A stretch of 64,000 nt of DNA from Verrucomicrobiota bacterium (GTDB taxonomy: Bacteria > Verrucomicrobiota > Kiritimatiellia > SS1-B-03-39 > UBA6053). The position numbers were made by a program, and so were the translations under genes. Shown one piece after another: positions 14,554 through 24,828 of the stretch. Location of the stretch: positions 1-64,000 of the forward strand of contig JAFIGD010000026.1 in assembly GCA_020831625.1 (NCBI GenBank), read 5' to 3'. The first letter of the stretch is position 1. Every line of letters starts with the position of its first letter. The notes below the pieces were generated by a model. The model was not told the DNA's origin. It did not search any database and was given only the letters and a program-made list of their open reading frames with translations.

Positions 14554-15647
14554 GGGGTAATCCGTTGCATGAGGGCGGTTTCGACGGTGAGTCCGGGGCC
14601 GAACGCCATGGCGGCGGTGCGGGTGCCGGGGGGGTGTTGGCTGAGGCCCTGTTTGAGCAGAAAGAAGAGGGTGGCGCTGCTCATGTTGCCGTGGGTGCGG
14701 AGAACACCGCGGGCGATGTCGAGCGCGGAGGCCGGGAGGCGGAAGGCGTCGGAGATACGGTCAAGAATCGCTTTGCCGCCGGGATGAACGGCCCAGAAGC
14801 CGATGTCATGCACCGGCCATTCCAGTGTGTCGAGGTGTGGCAGGACGGCCTGGCGGATGTTTTCGCCGAGGATGTGGGGGACATAGGCGGAGAGGACGAT
14901 GTCGAAGCCGTGATTTCCGATGTTCCAGGCCATGTCGTGTTCGCCGGCGGGCACAAGCGTGGTGGCGAGGTGCTGCAGTTGGTAGCCGGGGTGTCCGGTG
15001 GCGGGGGGACGGGTGCTGACCAGGGCGCAGCCGCCGCCGTCGGCGAAGAGGGAGGAGGCGACGAGCGCCTCCGGGTTGTCGGTTTGCAGTTGCACATGCA
15101 GACTGCACAGTTCGAGGCATTGAATGAGCACGACCGCGTCGGGATGGGCGCGGCAGATGGTGTTGGCCATGCGCAGGGCGGGGAAGGCGGCATAACAGCC
15201 CATGAATCCGAGGTGAAAGCGTTCGACGGTTTGGGCGAGGCCCAGGGCCTGAACGATGTGGTGGTCGGGACCGGGGGTGTAAAAACCGGTGCAGGAGGCG
15301 GTGATGACGTGGGTGATGTCCGCGGGGGAGATGCCGGGGGCGGCTTGGAGCGTTTGGCGGGCGAGTTGGATGGACGCGGGCTTGGAGATGCGAATGTAGT
15401 GTTGGTTCCGGTCGCCGGTGAGTTCGTTTCGCCATTGCCCGTGGGCATCGGGGGCGAAGAGTTCGCGGGGGCCGTCAAAGGGGATGCAGGTGTGACGGGT
15501 GTCGATCGCGGATTGTTTATAGATGTGGCGGACGATCCGCCGGGCCCGTTTGTCGGGCAGCTGGGTGGCGAGTTGTTCGGCGGCATCGGATTGAGACAGG
15601 CGTGCGGGCGGGGTCCAGGTTTCGACAGCATGAAGATAAACGGGCAT
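14550..15647 (-). CDS. Type III polyketide synthase
   Basis: A 365-residue chalcone/stilbene-synthase-family enzyme that would extend an acyl-CoA starter with malonyl-CoA to an alkylpyrone, alkylresorcinol or similar ring. The catalytic triad is visible: Cys151 in GFMGCYAA, His288 in WAVHPGGKAIL and Asn321 in THGNMSSAT; ITASCTGFYTPG and the closing GFGPGL-like FGPGLTVE are also family marks. Length is normal. It is the first gene of a two-gene operon with the fused monooxygenase-methyltransferase, overlapping four bases. Compare with bacterial synthases such as SrsA and BpsA; starter preference cannot be read from sequence alone. Confidence 0.92.
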   Translation of the reverse strand: MPVYLHAVETWTPPARLSQSDAAEQLATQLPDKRARRIVRHIYKQSAIDTRHTCIPFDGPRELFAPDAHGQWRNELTGDRNQHYIRISKPASIQLARQTLQAAPGISPADITHVITASCTGFYTPGPDHHIVQALGLAQTVERFHLGFMGCYAAFPALRMANTICRAHPDAVVLIQCLELCSLHVQLQTDNPEALVASSLFADGGGCALVSTRPPATGHPGYQLQHLATTLVPAGEHDMAWNIGNHGFDIVLSAYVPHILGENIRQAVLPHLDTLEWPVHDIGFWAVHPGGKAILDRISDAFRLPASALDIARGVLRTHGNMSSATLFFLLKQGLSQHPPGTRTAAMAFGPGLTVETALMQRITP

Positions 15648-15852
15648 AAGAGATCATCGGACAGGATCAAGGTTTTGCAATGGGGGGGGGGCTCATGCGG
15701 CGGCCACGGCGGTCTGTGGCGGGCAGAATCGAACTAAAGCGTTGTCCTGTCGTTGACCTTATGCCCCGATCCCGGCCGGGAGGTGAGCGGACAGAGAGAG
15801 ACAGGCCGAAAAGCCAACATTGGGAAAAAGGGAATGTTTACAGGGTTTTAGA

Positions 15853-15886
15853 CAATAAAAAGCCCGGTTCTGGCGGGAACCGGGCT
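15853..15886 (-). terminator. Rho-independent terminator after tRNA-Gln
   Basis: On the reverse strand a 10-base stem (AGCCCGGTTC with GAACCGGGCT) is followed by a run of five T, ten bases beyond the 3' end of the tRNA. Confidence 0.8.
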
Positions 15887-15895
15887 ACGGGAAAA

Positions 15896-15969
15896 TGGTT
15901 GCCGAACTAGGATTCGAACCTAGACAAACGGAGTCAGAGTCCGTTGTGCTACCGTTACACCATTCGGCA
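15896..15969 (-). tRNA. tRNA-Gln (anticodon CTG)
   Basis: A 74-base cloverleaf on the reverse strand. The acceptor stem TGCCGAA pairs with TTCGGCA, the T arm is CTAGG-TTCGAAT-CCTAG, and the anticodon stem ACGGA/TCCGT encloses CTCTGAC, giving CTG for Gln CAG codons. The 3' CCA is encoded. Confidence 0.93.
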
Positions 15970-16020
15970 AGAGGTGATTTCTTTTCCTATATCCGAATGT
16001 CGGAGCAGGTCAAGTGTGTT

Positions 16021-16815
16021 TCAGTCTTTGTAGGTGTGTTCGGGAGCGGGGAAGGCGCGGGTGCGCACGTCCTGGGCGTATTGCTCGAAGGCCTGCCGCA
16101 TTTGTTCGCCGAGACGGGCGTAGACTTTGACGAATTTGGGGGTGAATTCGGTGAAAATGCCGAGCATGTCGTTCAGCACGAGAATCTGGCCGTCGCAGCC
16201 GGCGCCGGCGCCGATGCCGATGGTGGGAACGGGCACGCTTTCGGTAATGGCCTGCGCGAGGGGGGCGGGGCAGGCTTCGAGGACGATGGCGAAGGCCCCG
16301 GCCTCGGCAAGGGCTTTGGCGTCGTTTTTCATTTTTTCGGCGGCGGCGTCGCCCCGGCCCTGTACTTTGTAGCCGAGTTCTTTGACGGACTGGGGGGTGA
16401 GTCCGATGTGGGCCATGACGGGAATGCCATTCTGCACGAGGCGTTTCACGAGTCCGGCGCGCTCGGCACCGCCTTCGAGCTTGACCGCGTCGGCGCCGGC
16501 CTCCTGTAGAAACCGTCCGGCATTGCGGACCGCCTCGTCGTCGTTGACCTGATAGGTCATGAAGGGCATGTCGGCGACGACGAGGGCGTTTTTCACGCCG
16601 CGCGCGACGGCGGCGGTGTGGTGGAGCATGTGGTCGAGGGTGACGGAGAGGGTGGAGTCAAAGCCGAGAACGGTCATGCCGAGGCTGTCGCCGACGAGGA
16701 TGAGGGGGATGCCGGCGGCATCGACGAGGCGGGCGGTGGGGGTGTCGCTCGCGGTGAGGGTGGGAATGGGCTCTTTGCCTTTGAGGGCGCGGAAGGCGGC
16801 GGGGGTCATTTTCAT
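16021..16815 (-). CDS. panB: 3-methyl-2-oxobutanoate hydroxymethyltransferase
   Basis: First committed step to pantothenate: transfers a hydroxymethyl group from methylene-tetrahydrofolate to alpha-ketoisovalerate, giving ketopantoate for coenzyme A synthesis. At 264 residues it is the normal length, with the metal-binding signature ILVGDSLGMTVLGFDSTL, the conserved TLDHMLHHT and VKLEGG segments, and GIGAGAGCDGQILV near the end. It stands alone on the reverse strand between the tRNA and a GATTAC array. CoaX, another coenzyme A step, is encoded at 26438. Confidence 0.96.
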   Translation of the reverse strand: MKMTPAAFRALKGKEPIPTLTASDTPTARLVDAAGIPLILVGDSLGMTVLGFDSTLSVTLDHMLHHTAAVARGVKNALVVADMPFMTYQVNDDEAVRNAGRFLQEAGADAVKLEGGAERAGLVKRLVQNGIPVMAHIGLTPQSVKELGYKVQGRGDAAAEKMKNDAKALAEAGAFAIVLEACPAPLAQAITESVPVPTIGIGAGAGCDGQILVLNDMLGIFTEFTPKFVKVYARLGEQMRQAFEQYAQDVRTRAFPAPEHTYKD

Positions 16816-16850
16816 GGGATCATTTTCAGAGGGTCGGTGTTTTCTTTTTA

Positions 16851-16984
16851 CGAATCGTAATCGTGCTCGTGCTCGTAATCGTAATCGATGCTTAGATTTT
16901 ATGTGGGATTAGGATTAAGATTAGGATTAAGATTAGGATTACGATTAAGATTACGATTAAGATTAAGATTACGATTAGGATTTA
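16851..16984. repeat. Head-to-head GTAATC / GATTAC hexamer array
   Basis: A left arm of about five hexamers reading CGTAAT or CGTGCT and a right arm of about twelve reading GATTAC, GATTAA or GATTAG face each other, so the transcript or single strand could fold into a long imperfect hairpin. The array lies between the start of panB and the antitoxin gene. It is one of five loci of this family in the window. Confidence 0.8.
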
Positions 16985-17071
16985 AGGGGAGAGTATCAGT
17001 TGAGAAGGCGTTAGGCTAGGAGATTTCGTGGGAGATGATATACCCTCTTTATTCTTGCCTTTTCAGAAAAA

Positions 17072-17088
17072 GTATATACTGTACATAC
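17072..17088 (+). promoter_or_regulatory. Palindromic operator and -10 abutting vapB
   Basis: GTATATACTGTACATAC is a near-perfect 17-base palindrome (14 of 16 arm bases symmetric) ending one base before the vapB start codon. It contains TATACT (17075-17080), a good -10, which would start transcription at or next to the ATG and leave no room for a ribosome site. Binding by the VapBC complex here would give the usual autorepression. Confidence 0.5.
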
Positions 17089-17313
17089 ATGATTGCAAAA
17101 GTGTTTAAGTCTGGAAATTCCCTTGCCTTGCGGCTTCCGAGAGAACTGTGCCCGGTTGAAGGCGAAATGAACATTGAGCCGCAGGGAGAGCGCTGGATTG
17201 TCACGCCCGCCAAGCCGCAGGCCTGGCCAGCGGATTTTTTTAAGGAGATTCAGATTGAATCGGATTCGTTTCGCCGGCCGGATCAGGGGGATCACCGGGA
17301 GTTCACGTTTTGA
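17089..17313 (+). CDS. vapB: VapB-type antitoxin (AbrB/MazE fold)
   Basis: A 74-residue antitoxin with the swapped-hairpin AbrB motif at its start (IAKVFKSGNSLALRLPREL) and a C-terminal tail rich in Asp and Glu that would wrap the toxin. The start is ATG 17089, where the domain begins; an upstream ATG at 17035 would add a segment unlike the family. Its stop overlaps the TTG start of the toxin by four bases. No Shine-Dalgarno sequence is visible; a palindrome with a -10 box touches the start codon, so the message may be leaderless. Confidence 0.88.
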   Translation: MIAKVFKSGNSLALRLPRELCPVEGEMNIEPQGERWIVTPAKPQAWPADFFKEIQIESDSFRRPDQGDHREFTF

Positions 17314-17711
17314 AAAAGCTTTTAGACACCGACACGTGCATTTCGATTCTTCGGGGAGATTCAGCCGTTGTGGAAAGGGCCTCGCTGAATGTTCCGGATG
17401 ATTTGGCGTATTCATCCGTCACCCGGTATGAACTTTACCATGGCGCCGCACGTTGTCCGGAACCCCGCCGCGAAGCGGAAGCCGCCAAGGTGAAGCGGTT
17501 TCTTGGCGTGCTTCATGAGGTTCCTTTTGATTCTGAGGCGGCGGATCGCGCGGCAGAGATCCGTGCCGGGCTTGAGGCGAAAGGAACTCCCATCGGTCCG
17601 ATGGACCTGTTGATTGCCGCGACCGCCCTGGCCAACGATATGACGTTGATCACCGGAAATCTTCGTGAGTTCAAGCGGGTCGAGACTCTGACGGTTGAAT
17701 CGTGGATGTAG
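17310..17711 (+). CDS. vapC: VapC-type PIN-domain toxin ribonuclease
   Basis: A 133-residue PIN-domain nuclease that would cleave RNA, typically initiator tRNA or rRNA, when the antitoxin is lost. Acidic active-site residues are in place: Asp6 of LLDTDTCI, Glu in SSVTRYEL, Asp in GPMDLLIAA and the late NLREFKRV. Start is TTG 17310, overlapping vapB by TTGA; TTG would keep toxin translation low and coupled. The gene ends three bases before the stop of the P-type ATPase on the other strand, with no terminator between them. Confidence 0.92.
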   Translation: MKKLLDTDTCISILRGDSAVVERASLNVPDDLAYSSVTRYELYHGAARCPEPRREAEAAKVKRFLGVLHEVPFDSEAADRAAEIRAGLEAKGTPIGPMDLLIAATALANDMTLITGNLREFKRVETLTVESWM

Positions 17712-17714
17712 ATT

Positions 17715-20405
<2,691 letters not shown>

Positions 20406-20484
20406 GGTATGTTGTTGCTGTGGGGGATGGGGGTCGGTTGAGCTTCAGAATCTTCCAAAGGAAGAGGATAAAAAATAAGCGTTT

Positions 20485-20567
20485 ATCTTGATCGTAATCT
20501 TGATCGTATTCGTAATCGAAACGGGTGTTTTTTCGATTAGGATTACGATTACGATAAGGATTACGAA
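20485..20567. repeat. Head-to-head GTAATC / GATTAC array
   Basis: Left-arm units (TTGATCGTAATC, CGTAATCG) and right-arm units (GATTAG, GATTAC, GATAAG) flank a loop of about 18 bases, forming a large imperfect hairpin. It lies in the 310-base gap between the ATPase start and the second antitoxin, which otherwise holds only the small inverted repeat at 20658. Confidence 0.75.
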
Positions 20568-20657
20568 AAAAACCGGCTTGGTTGCGGGCGGAAGTCTGCT
20601 TCAGACTACACAGGGACCTTTGAATTTCAACGAAATACGGGTGGATTTGATTAAATG

Positions 20658-20679
20658 AGTCTCAAAATGAGACTTTTTT
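20658..20679 (+). promoter_or_regulatory. AGTCTCA/TGAGACT inverted repeat with T run
   Basis: A perfect 7-base inverted repeat with a 3-base loop, followed by six T, ends 37 bases before the antitoxin gene. It resembles a small terminator, but nothing is read into it on the forward strand, so an operator for the toxin-antitoxin pair is as likely. Confidence 0.4.
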
Positions 20680-20715
20680 GTTGATTATAAAAAGGAAAGG
20701 TTCTATTTTTTCAGT

Positions 20716-20946
20716 ATGAAAACAATGTCAGTGAGAGAAGTGAAAGCAGGATGGCCGCTGGTTGAGCGTTCTGTTCTGCAGGGTGAGGAGGTTCTTGTTT
20801 TAAATCATGGCCGTCCGGCGGCGCAGATCGGTCCTCCCGTCCGAAAACGGGTGGAGGTTTGGGAAAATCATTTGGACACCGCCATTCCCAATCGAGGCGC
20901 CTCCATAAAGGAAGTTGTCGATGCGGACCGCGGGGGGTGCTGGTGA
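20716..20946 (+). CDS. Phd/YefM-type antitoxin
   Basis: A 76-residue antitoxin. The N-terminus MKTMSVREVKAGWPLVERSV and the following VLVLNHGRPAAQI match the DNA-binding fold of Phd/YefM proteins, which bind their own promoter and cover a partner toxin with the C-terminal tail. The stop is one base before the ATG of the PIN-domain gene, so the pair is co-translated. The nearest purine-rich tract (AGGAAAGG) is 15 bases from the ATG, further than usual. Confidence 0.85.
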   Translation: MKTMSVREVKAGWPLVERSVLQGEEVLVLNHGRPAAQIGPPVRKRVEVWENHLDTAIPNRGASIKEVVDADRGGCW

Positions 20947-20947
20947 A

Positions 20948-21379
20948 ATGCTGTATCTGGATACCAGCGCGTTTTTAAAACTCTATTTTCTGGAAGAGGA
21001 TTCGAAAGCGGTCAATGATCGGGTGATGTCCCAGTCTGAACCGCTGCCCCTTTGGGATTTTCAGGAAGCGGAGTTTTACAATGCACTCCGGTTGAAGGTC
21101 TTTTGGGGCGACCACACAGAGGAGGAGATAAATCATTTGCTTCAGCACTTTCAGCGCCGGAAGCGAAAGGGGGTGTATTTTGTTCCTCAAATTGACAGGT
21201 TGGATTTGATGGAAACCTTTCGGGATCTTTCCCGTCATACTCCGGAATTGGGGTGTCGGACGTTGGACATTTTTCATGTCGCCTGCGCTCTGGTCATTGG
21301 GGCGGACACGTTTATGAGTTTTGACCAGCGCCAGAAGCAGTTGGCGAAGCGGGCGGGATTATCGGTTCCGCAAGGATGA
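20948..21379 (+). CDS. PIN-domain toxin ribonuclease (VapC-like)
   Basis: A 143-residue PIN-domain protein beginning MLYLDTSAFLKLY, with active-site Asp5, an acidic FQEAEF segment, and late Asp residues in TLDIFHVACAL and TFMSFDQRQ. Starting at ATG 20948 gives the canonical PIN N-terminus; a longer frame from 20915 would only add antisense-like residues from within the antitoxin gene. The Phd antitoxin upstream makes this a Phd/VapC-type pair, distinct in antitoxin class from the AbrB-type pair at 17089. Confidence 0.9.
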   Translation: MLYLDTSAFLKLYFLEEDSKAVNDRVMSQSEPLPLWDFQEAEFYNALRLKVFWGDHTEEEINHLLQHFQRRKRKGVYFVPQIDRLDLMETFRDLSRHTPELGCRTLDIFHVACALVIGADTFMSFDQRQKQLAKRAGLSVPQG

Positions 21380-21418
21380 TCTATTGACTTTTCCGGGTTG
21401 TCTGGTCATGTTTGCGGT

Positions 21419-22186
21419 ATGAAGCGATATGGTTTTTCGTTGGTACCTTTGGTGATGGTGTTTTTCGCGGTGATGGCGGAGGCGTCGGAGGATGTGCGGG
21501 CGCGTTTGGCGCGGGCGGAGGAGGATGTGGCGCTGGCGGCGGCGACGGAGGCGCGGATCGCGGAGCGGCTGGCGGCACTGGAGGCGGAACCGGAGGCTTC
21601 GGAGGAGGCGCTGGCGGCGATGGGGGTTTATTTAGAGGAGGTGACGCGGATGCGGGAGGGGTTTGAGGAGACGTTGCGGGCGTTGGAAACGCTGGCGGCC
21701 GAATCGCCGGATCCGGCGGTGGCGGAGGGCATGCGGTCGTTTTCGGATGCGCTGGCGGTGCTGCCGGAGGTGGAGGAGGACGATGAGCTGGCGCGGATGA
21801 TTGCGGAGTTTGATGAATCGCTTTCGGCGTTCGACGGGGTGATTCATGATCATTTGGCGTCGCTGCGGACGCGGATGGACCGTCGGCTGGACGCGGGATC
21901 GGCGGCGGCGGGGCCGCGGGCGCGGGCGGCGGCGGAGGCGGCTGAGCTGTTGCGGAGCATGGGGGTGGATCCGGGGATCGAATCGGACGGGGAGGCGGGG
22001 GAACGGCCGCGGGCGTCCGCCGGGGTTGGGGAAGGGACCGGCGCTTCAGGGAACGGACGGGCCGCCGGGCGGCATGAGGATATTGTGGCCCGTCAGCTTC
22101 GCGAAGCGGCGGAAAAAGAAACCGATCCTGAACTGAGGGAAAAACTATGGGCGGAATACGAAGCCTATCTCGACGGGCGTTCCTGA
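21419..22186 (+). CDS. Exported coiled-coil protein of unknown function
   Basis: A 255-residue protein with a signal peptide (MKRYGFSLVPLVMVFFAVMAEA, likely cut after EAS) and an almost entirely helical, Glu/Ala/Arg-rich body that should form coiled coils (residues about 25-160). A Gly/Arg-rich linker precedes a last helix rich in charged residues. Start ATG 21419 places the signal sequence at the N-terminus. Its end overlaps the next gene by 40 bases, so the two are co-translated. I do not recognise the family; with the next two genes it suggests a periplasmic or envelope complex. Confidence 0.7.
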   Translation: MKRYGFSLVPLVMVFFAVMAEASEDVRARLARAEEDVALAAATEARIAERLAALEAEPEASEEALAAMGVYLEEVTRMREGFEETLRALETLAAESPDPAVAEGMRSFSDALAVLPEVEEDDELARMIAEFDESLSAFDGVIHDHLASLRTRMDRRLDAGSAAAGPRARAAAEAAELLRSMGVDPGIESDGEAGERPRASAGVGEGTGASGNGRAAGRHEDIVARQLREAAEKETDPELREKLWAEYEAYLDGRS

Positions 22187-23355
22187 TTCTCGGGCTGCCC
22201 GCGGTGCTGCTGGTGCAGACCGGCTGTCCCTCCCGCGGGCCGCGGGGGATGCGGCCGACTTCGCTGCATGAGGCGATGCAGCCGTTCTCGCCGGAGGAGC
22301 GGCTGAATGTGGGGATCGAAATTTTTGATCCGGGGGACACGTCGCCGTCGGCGATGGAGTCGCAGACGACGAACGAGCAGATCCGCAAGGCGGAGACGCA
22401 TTATATTCCGATGCACTTGAAGAACACCATGGACGCCTCGAATTACTGGGGGGAGATCCGGGTGGTGCCGCCGGGGGCTCGGGGGGTGGATTTGATTGTG
22501 CGGGGAACAATTCTGCGGTCGAGCGGGCAGGAACTGAGGGTGCATATCGACGCGGAGGATTCGCAGGGATACTCGTGGCTGTCGCGCACCTATACCGAGG
22601 CGGGCCGCACGCGGGCGTTTCAGGAGACGCAGACGGGGTCGCTGGATCCGTTTCAGAATTTGTACAACGCGGTCGCGAACGATTTGGCGGCGGTGCGGCG
22701 GCGGATGGACGGGTTTGAGGTGAAGACGCTGCGGCGGTCCACGGAGATGGCGTTCGCGGCGGAGATTGTGCCGGAGGCTTTCGGGCAATATCTGCGGCAA
22801 ACGCCGGACGGCAAAGTGGAGGTGATCCGACTGCCGGCGGAGGATGATCCTACCTGGCGGCGGGTGGAGCAGATCTCGGTGCGGAACGAGATGTTTTTTG
22901 ACGCGCTGCACATGTCGTTTGAGCCTTTTTACCTGAGCGTCTGGCCGTCGTATCTGGAGTGGCGGAGTTTCAATCTGGTGGAGCAGACGGCGATTCGGGA
23001 CGCGAACCGTCAGGGGATTCAGCAGGCGGCGGCGGGCATAGTGATGATCGCGACCGCGATTTTGCTGGAGGTGAATGATGCGCGGGGGTCGAGCACGCTG
23101 CGGGATGTGCTGATCCTGGGCGGGACGCAGGTGATCATTAACGGGGTGAATGTGTCGCAGCGCACGGAGTTTCACGAGGCGGCGCTGCAGGAACTGGCGG
23201 AGTCGTTCGGGTCGGAGGCGCGGATGACGGTGGTGGAGCTGGAGGGTCAGACGGTGGAGTTGACCGGCACGGCGGAGCAGCAGATGGAGCAGTGGCGGGA
23301 GATGCTTCGGCGTCTGCACGAGGCGGAAAACGCGGTGCCCGGGGACACGCGGTAA
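22147..23355 (+). CDS. Putative lipoprotein, possible Tat signal, unknown function
   Basis: A 402-residue exported protein. The N-terminus has LSRRAFLIL, close to the twin-arginine motif SRRxFLK, followed by a hydrophobic stretch and TGC, so it may be a Tat-exported lipoprotein with Cys27; the lipobox (QTGC) is imperfect. The middle (WGEIRVVPPGARGVDLIVRG to LYNAVANDLAAVRRRMD) resembles a conserved, uncharacterised lipoprotein type I recall from Proteobacteria, which is inference. The C-terminal half is specific, with a hydrophobic segment IQQAAAGIVMIATAILL. The stop TAA touches the ATG of the next gene. Confidence 0.7.
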   Translation: MGGIRSLSRRAFLILGLPAVLLVQTGCPSRGPRGMRPTSLHEAMQPFSPEERLNVGIEIFDPGDTSPSAMESQTTNEQIRKAETHYIPMHLKNTMDASNYWGEIRVVPPGARGVDLIVRGTILRSSGQELRVHIDAEDSQGYSWLSRTYTEAGRTRAFQETQTGSLDPFQNLYNAVANDLAAVRRRMDGFEVKTLRRSTEMAFAAEIVPEAFGQYLRQTPDGKVEVIRLPAEDDPTWRRVEQISVRNEMFFDALHMSFEPFYLSVWPSYLEWRSFNLVEQTAIRDANRQGIQQAAAGIVMIATAILLEVNDARGSSTLRDVLILGGTQVIINGVNVSQRTEFHEAALQELAESFGSEARMTVVELEGQTVELTGTAEQQMEQWREMLRRLHEAENAVPGDTR

Positions 23356-24654
23356 ATGGATGATGATGTTCTGATTCCCGCGGATTTGAACGCCCCGGAC
23401 GGTCCGTCTTCGGGCGGAGGCGGGCCTTCGCGCGGTCCCTTGTGGGCGGCGCTGGTGGTGGTGCTGGCGGGCATCGGGCTGATTTTTTGGCTGAGCCGCA
23501 GGCTGCCGGACACGCCGCCGCCCCGGCCGACACCGGTGCCGGTGACACCGACGCCCACGCCGGATCCGGCCCTGCGTTTGGAGGCGGAGGCGCTGAGCGG
23601 GCGTCTGATTGCCGCGCTGCAGCCCCTGCGGTCGGCCGCCCCGGAACTGTGGGCGGCGGCGGAATGGGAGGCGCTGATGAAGAGACAGCGGGAGGGAAAT
23701 CAGGCGATGGCGGGCCGGGATTACGCGGCGGCGGTCGGGGCATACGGGGATGCGGTGTCGCTTGCGGAGGATTTGGCGGAACAGCTTCCCGAGGCGCCGC
23801 AGCTTCTGTTTGTTCTGGCGAGGGCCGCTGTGGAGTCGGGTCAACGGGATGAGGCGTTGGCGGCGCTGGATGCTTTACAGACGCTGGAGCCGGGCCATGC
23901 GGCGGCCCGGGCGCTTCGGCCGCGTGCGGAGGTGTCGGATCAGACCTTCGCGGCCCGGGAGCGGGCGCTCGACGCGATGGAGCGGGAGGACTGGCCGATG
24001 GCGTTTTTGGCGGTGAACCGGGCGGCGGAATTGGATGAGGACTTTCCGAATGTGCGGGACATGCGGGCGGCGGTTCGGGAGCAGTTGGCGGATGAGGTTC
24101 TGGACCGGGACGCGCTGCGGGAGCGGGAACGCGCGGAGTTGGTTGAGCGGGCTGAGGCCCTGGAGGCGGAGGAGAACTGGAGGGGGGCGCACCGGGCCTG
24201 GCTGGAGGCGGCGCGGGTGGCGGGTGAAGACGCGGTGTCGGCGGGGCTGGAGCGCACGCGCCGGTTTCAGGTGCTGGAGGAGCGGATCGTCCGGGCATCG
24301 GCCTCGCTGCGAAGCGGATTGGCGAATGATTTGGCGGAGGAGTTGCAGGCGTTGGAGGAGACGGCGTTTCCGGAGGGGCTGGGCGGCAGGGTGGCGGATT
24401 TTCTGACGCAGTGGCGGCTGGAGCGGACGCCGGTGCCGGTGCGGTTCACTTCGGACGCGGAAACGGAGGTGCGTGTCCTGAGGATGGCGGCGGGATGGGA
24501 GCCTTTTGTGGAGCGGACGGTGGAGTTTTTGCCGGGTGACTATATCGCGGTGGGTTCGCGGCTGGGGCACCGCGATGTGCGGGTCCCGTTCACGGTGCCG
24601 CCGGGGAGCGAAGGGGTTGAGGTGGATGTGCGGGTGGAGGAGGGATTGTTTTAA
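23356..24654 (+). CDS. Single-span membrane protein with TPR-like periplasmic domain
   Basis: A 432-residue protein with a short cytoplasmic tail, one membrane span (LWAALVVVLAGIGLIFWL, about 29-46), a Pro/Thr linker and a long helical periplasmic region with tetratricopeptide-like pairs (for example GRDYAAAVGAYGDAVSLAEDLAEQ, split here as a description of residues about 115-140). The last 80 residues are beta-rich and resemble a PEGA-type domain (FVERTVEFLPGDYIAVG). It begins directly at the stop of the lipoprotein gene, so the three genes 21419-24654 form one operon. No function is recognised; protein-protein scaffolding in the envelope fits. Confidence 0.7.
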   Translation: MDDDVLIPADLNAPDGPSSGGGGPSRGPLWAALVVVLAGIGLIFWLSRRLPDTPPPRPTPVPVTPTPTPDPALRLEAEALSGRLIAALQPLRSAAPELWAAAEWEALMKRQREGNQAMAGRDYAAAVGAYGDAVSLAEDLAEQLPEAPQLLFVLARAAVESGQRDEALAALDALQTLEPGHAAARALRPRAEVSDQTFAARERALDAMEREDWPMAFLAVNRAAELDEDFPNVRDMRAAVREQLADEVLDRDALRERERAELVERAEALEAEENWRGAHRAWLEAARVAGEDAVSAGLERTRRFQVLEERIVRASASLRSGLANDLAEELQALEETAFPEGLGGRVADFLTQWRLERTPVPVRFTSDAETEVRVLRMAAGWEPFVERTVEFLPGDYIAVGSRLGHRDVRVPFTVPPGSEGVEVDVRVEEGLF

Positions 24655-24677
24655 GAGGTGAGAGGTGAAACTTCGAT

Positions 24678-24777
24678 GCGTAATCGTAATCGTGCTCGTA
24701 ATCGTAATCGGGATCGGGATCGATTACGATTAAGATTAAGATTACGATTAAGATTAAGACGTTGAACTTCGAACATC
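24678..24777. repeat. GTAATC / GATTAC array followed by ATCGAAC-type heptamers
   Basis: Left arm of CGTAAT units, GGGATC at the turn, then right-arm GATTAC and GATTAA units to about 24760, followed directly by GTTGAAC and TTCGAAC heptamers. Two repeat families thus lie side by side in the 174-base gap before the LutA-like gene. Confidence 0.78.
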
Positions 24778-24828
24778 TTTCAATATCGGACTGGACAAAT
24801 TGGGGGGGGAGGGGGTAAGGGGACAGAT

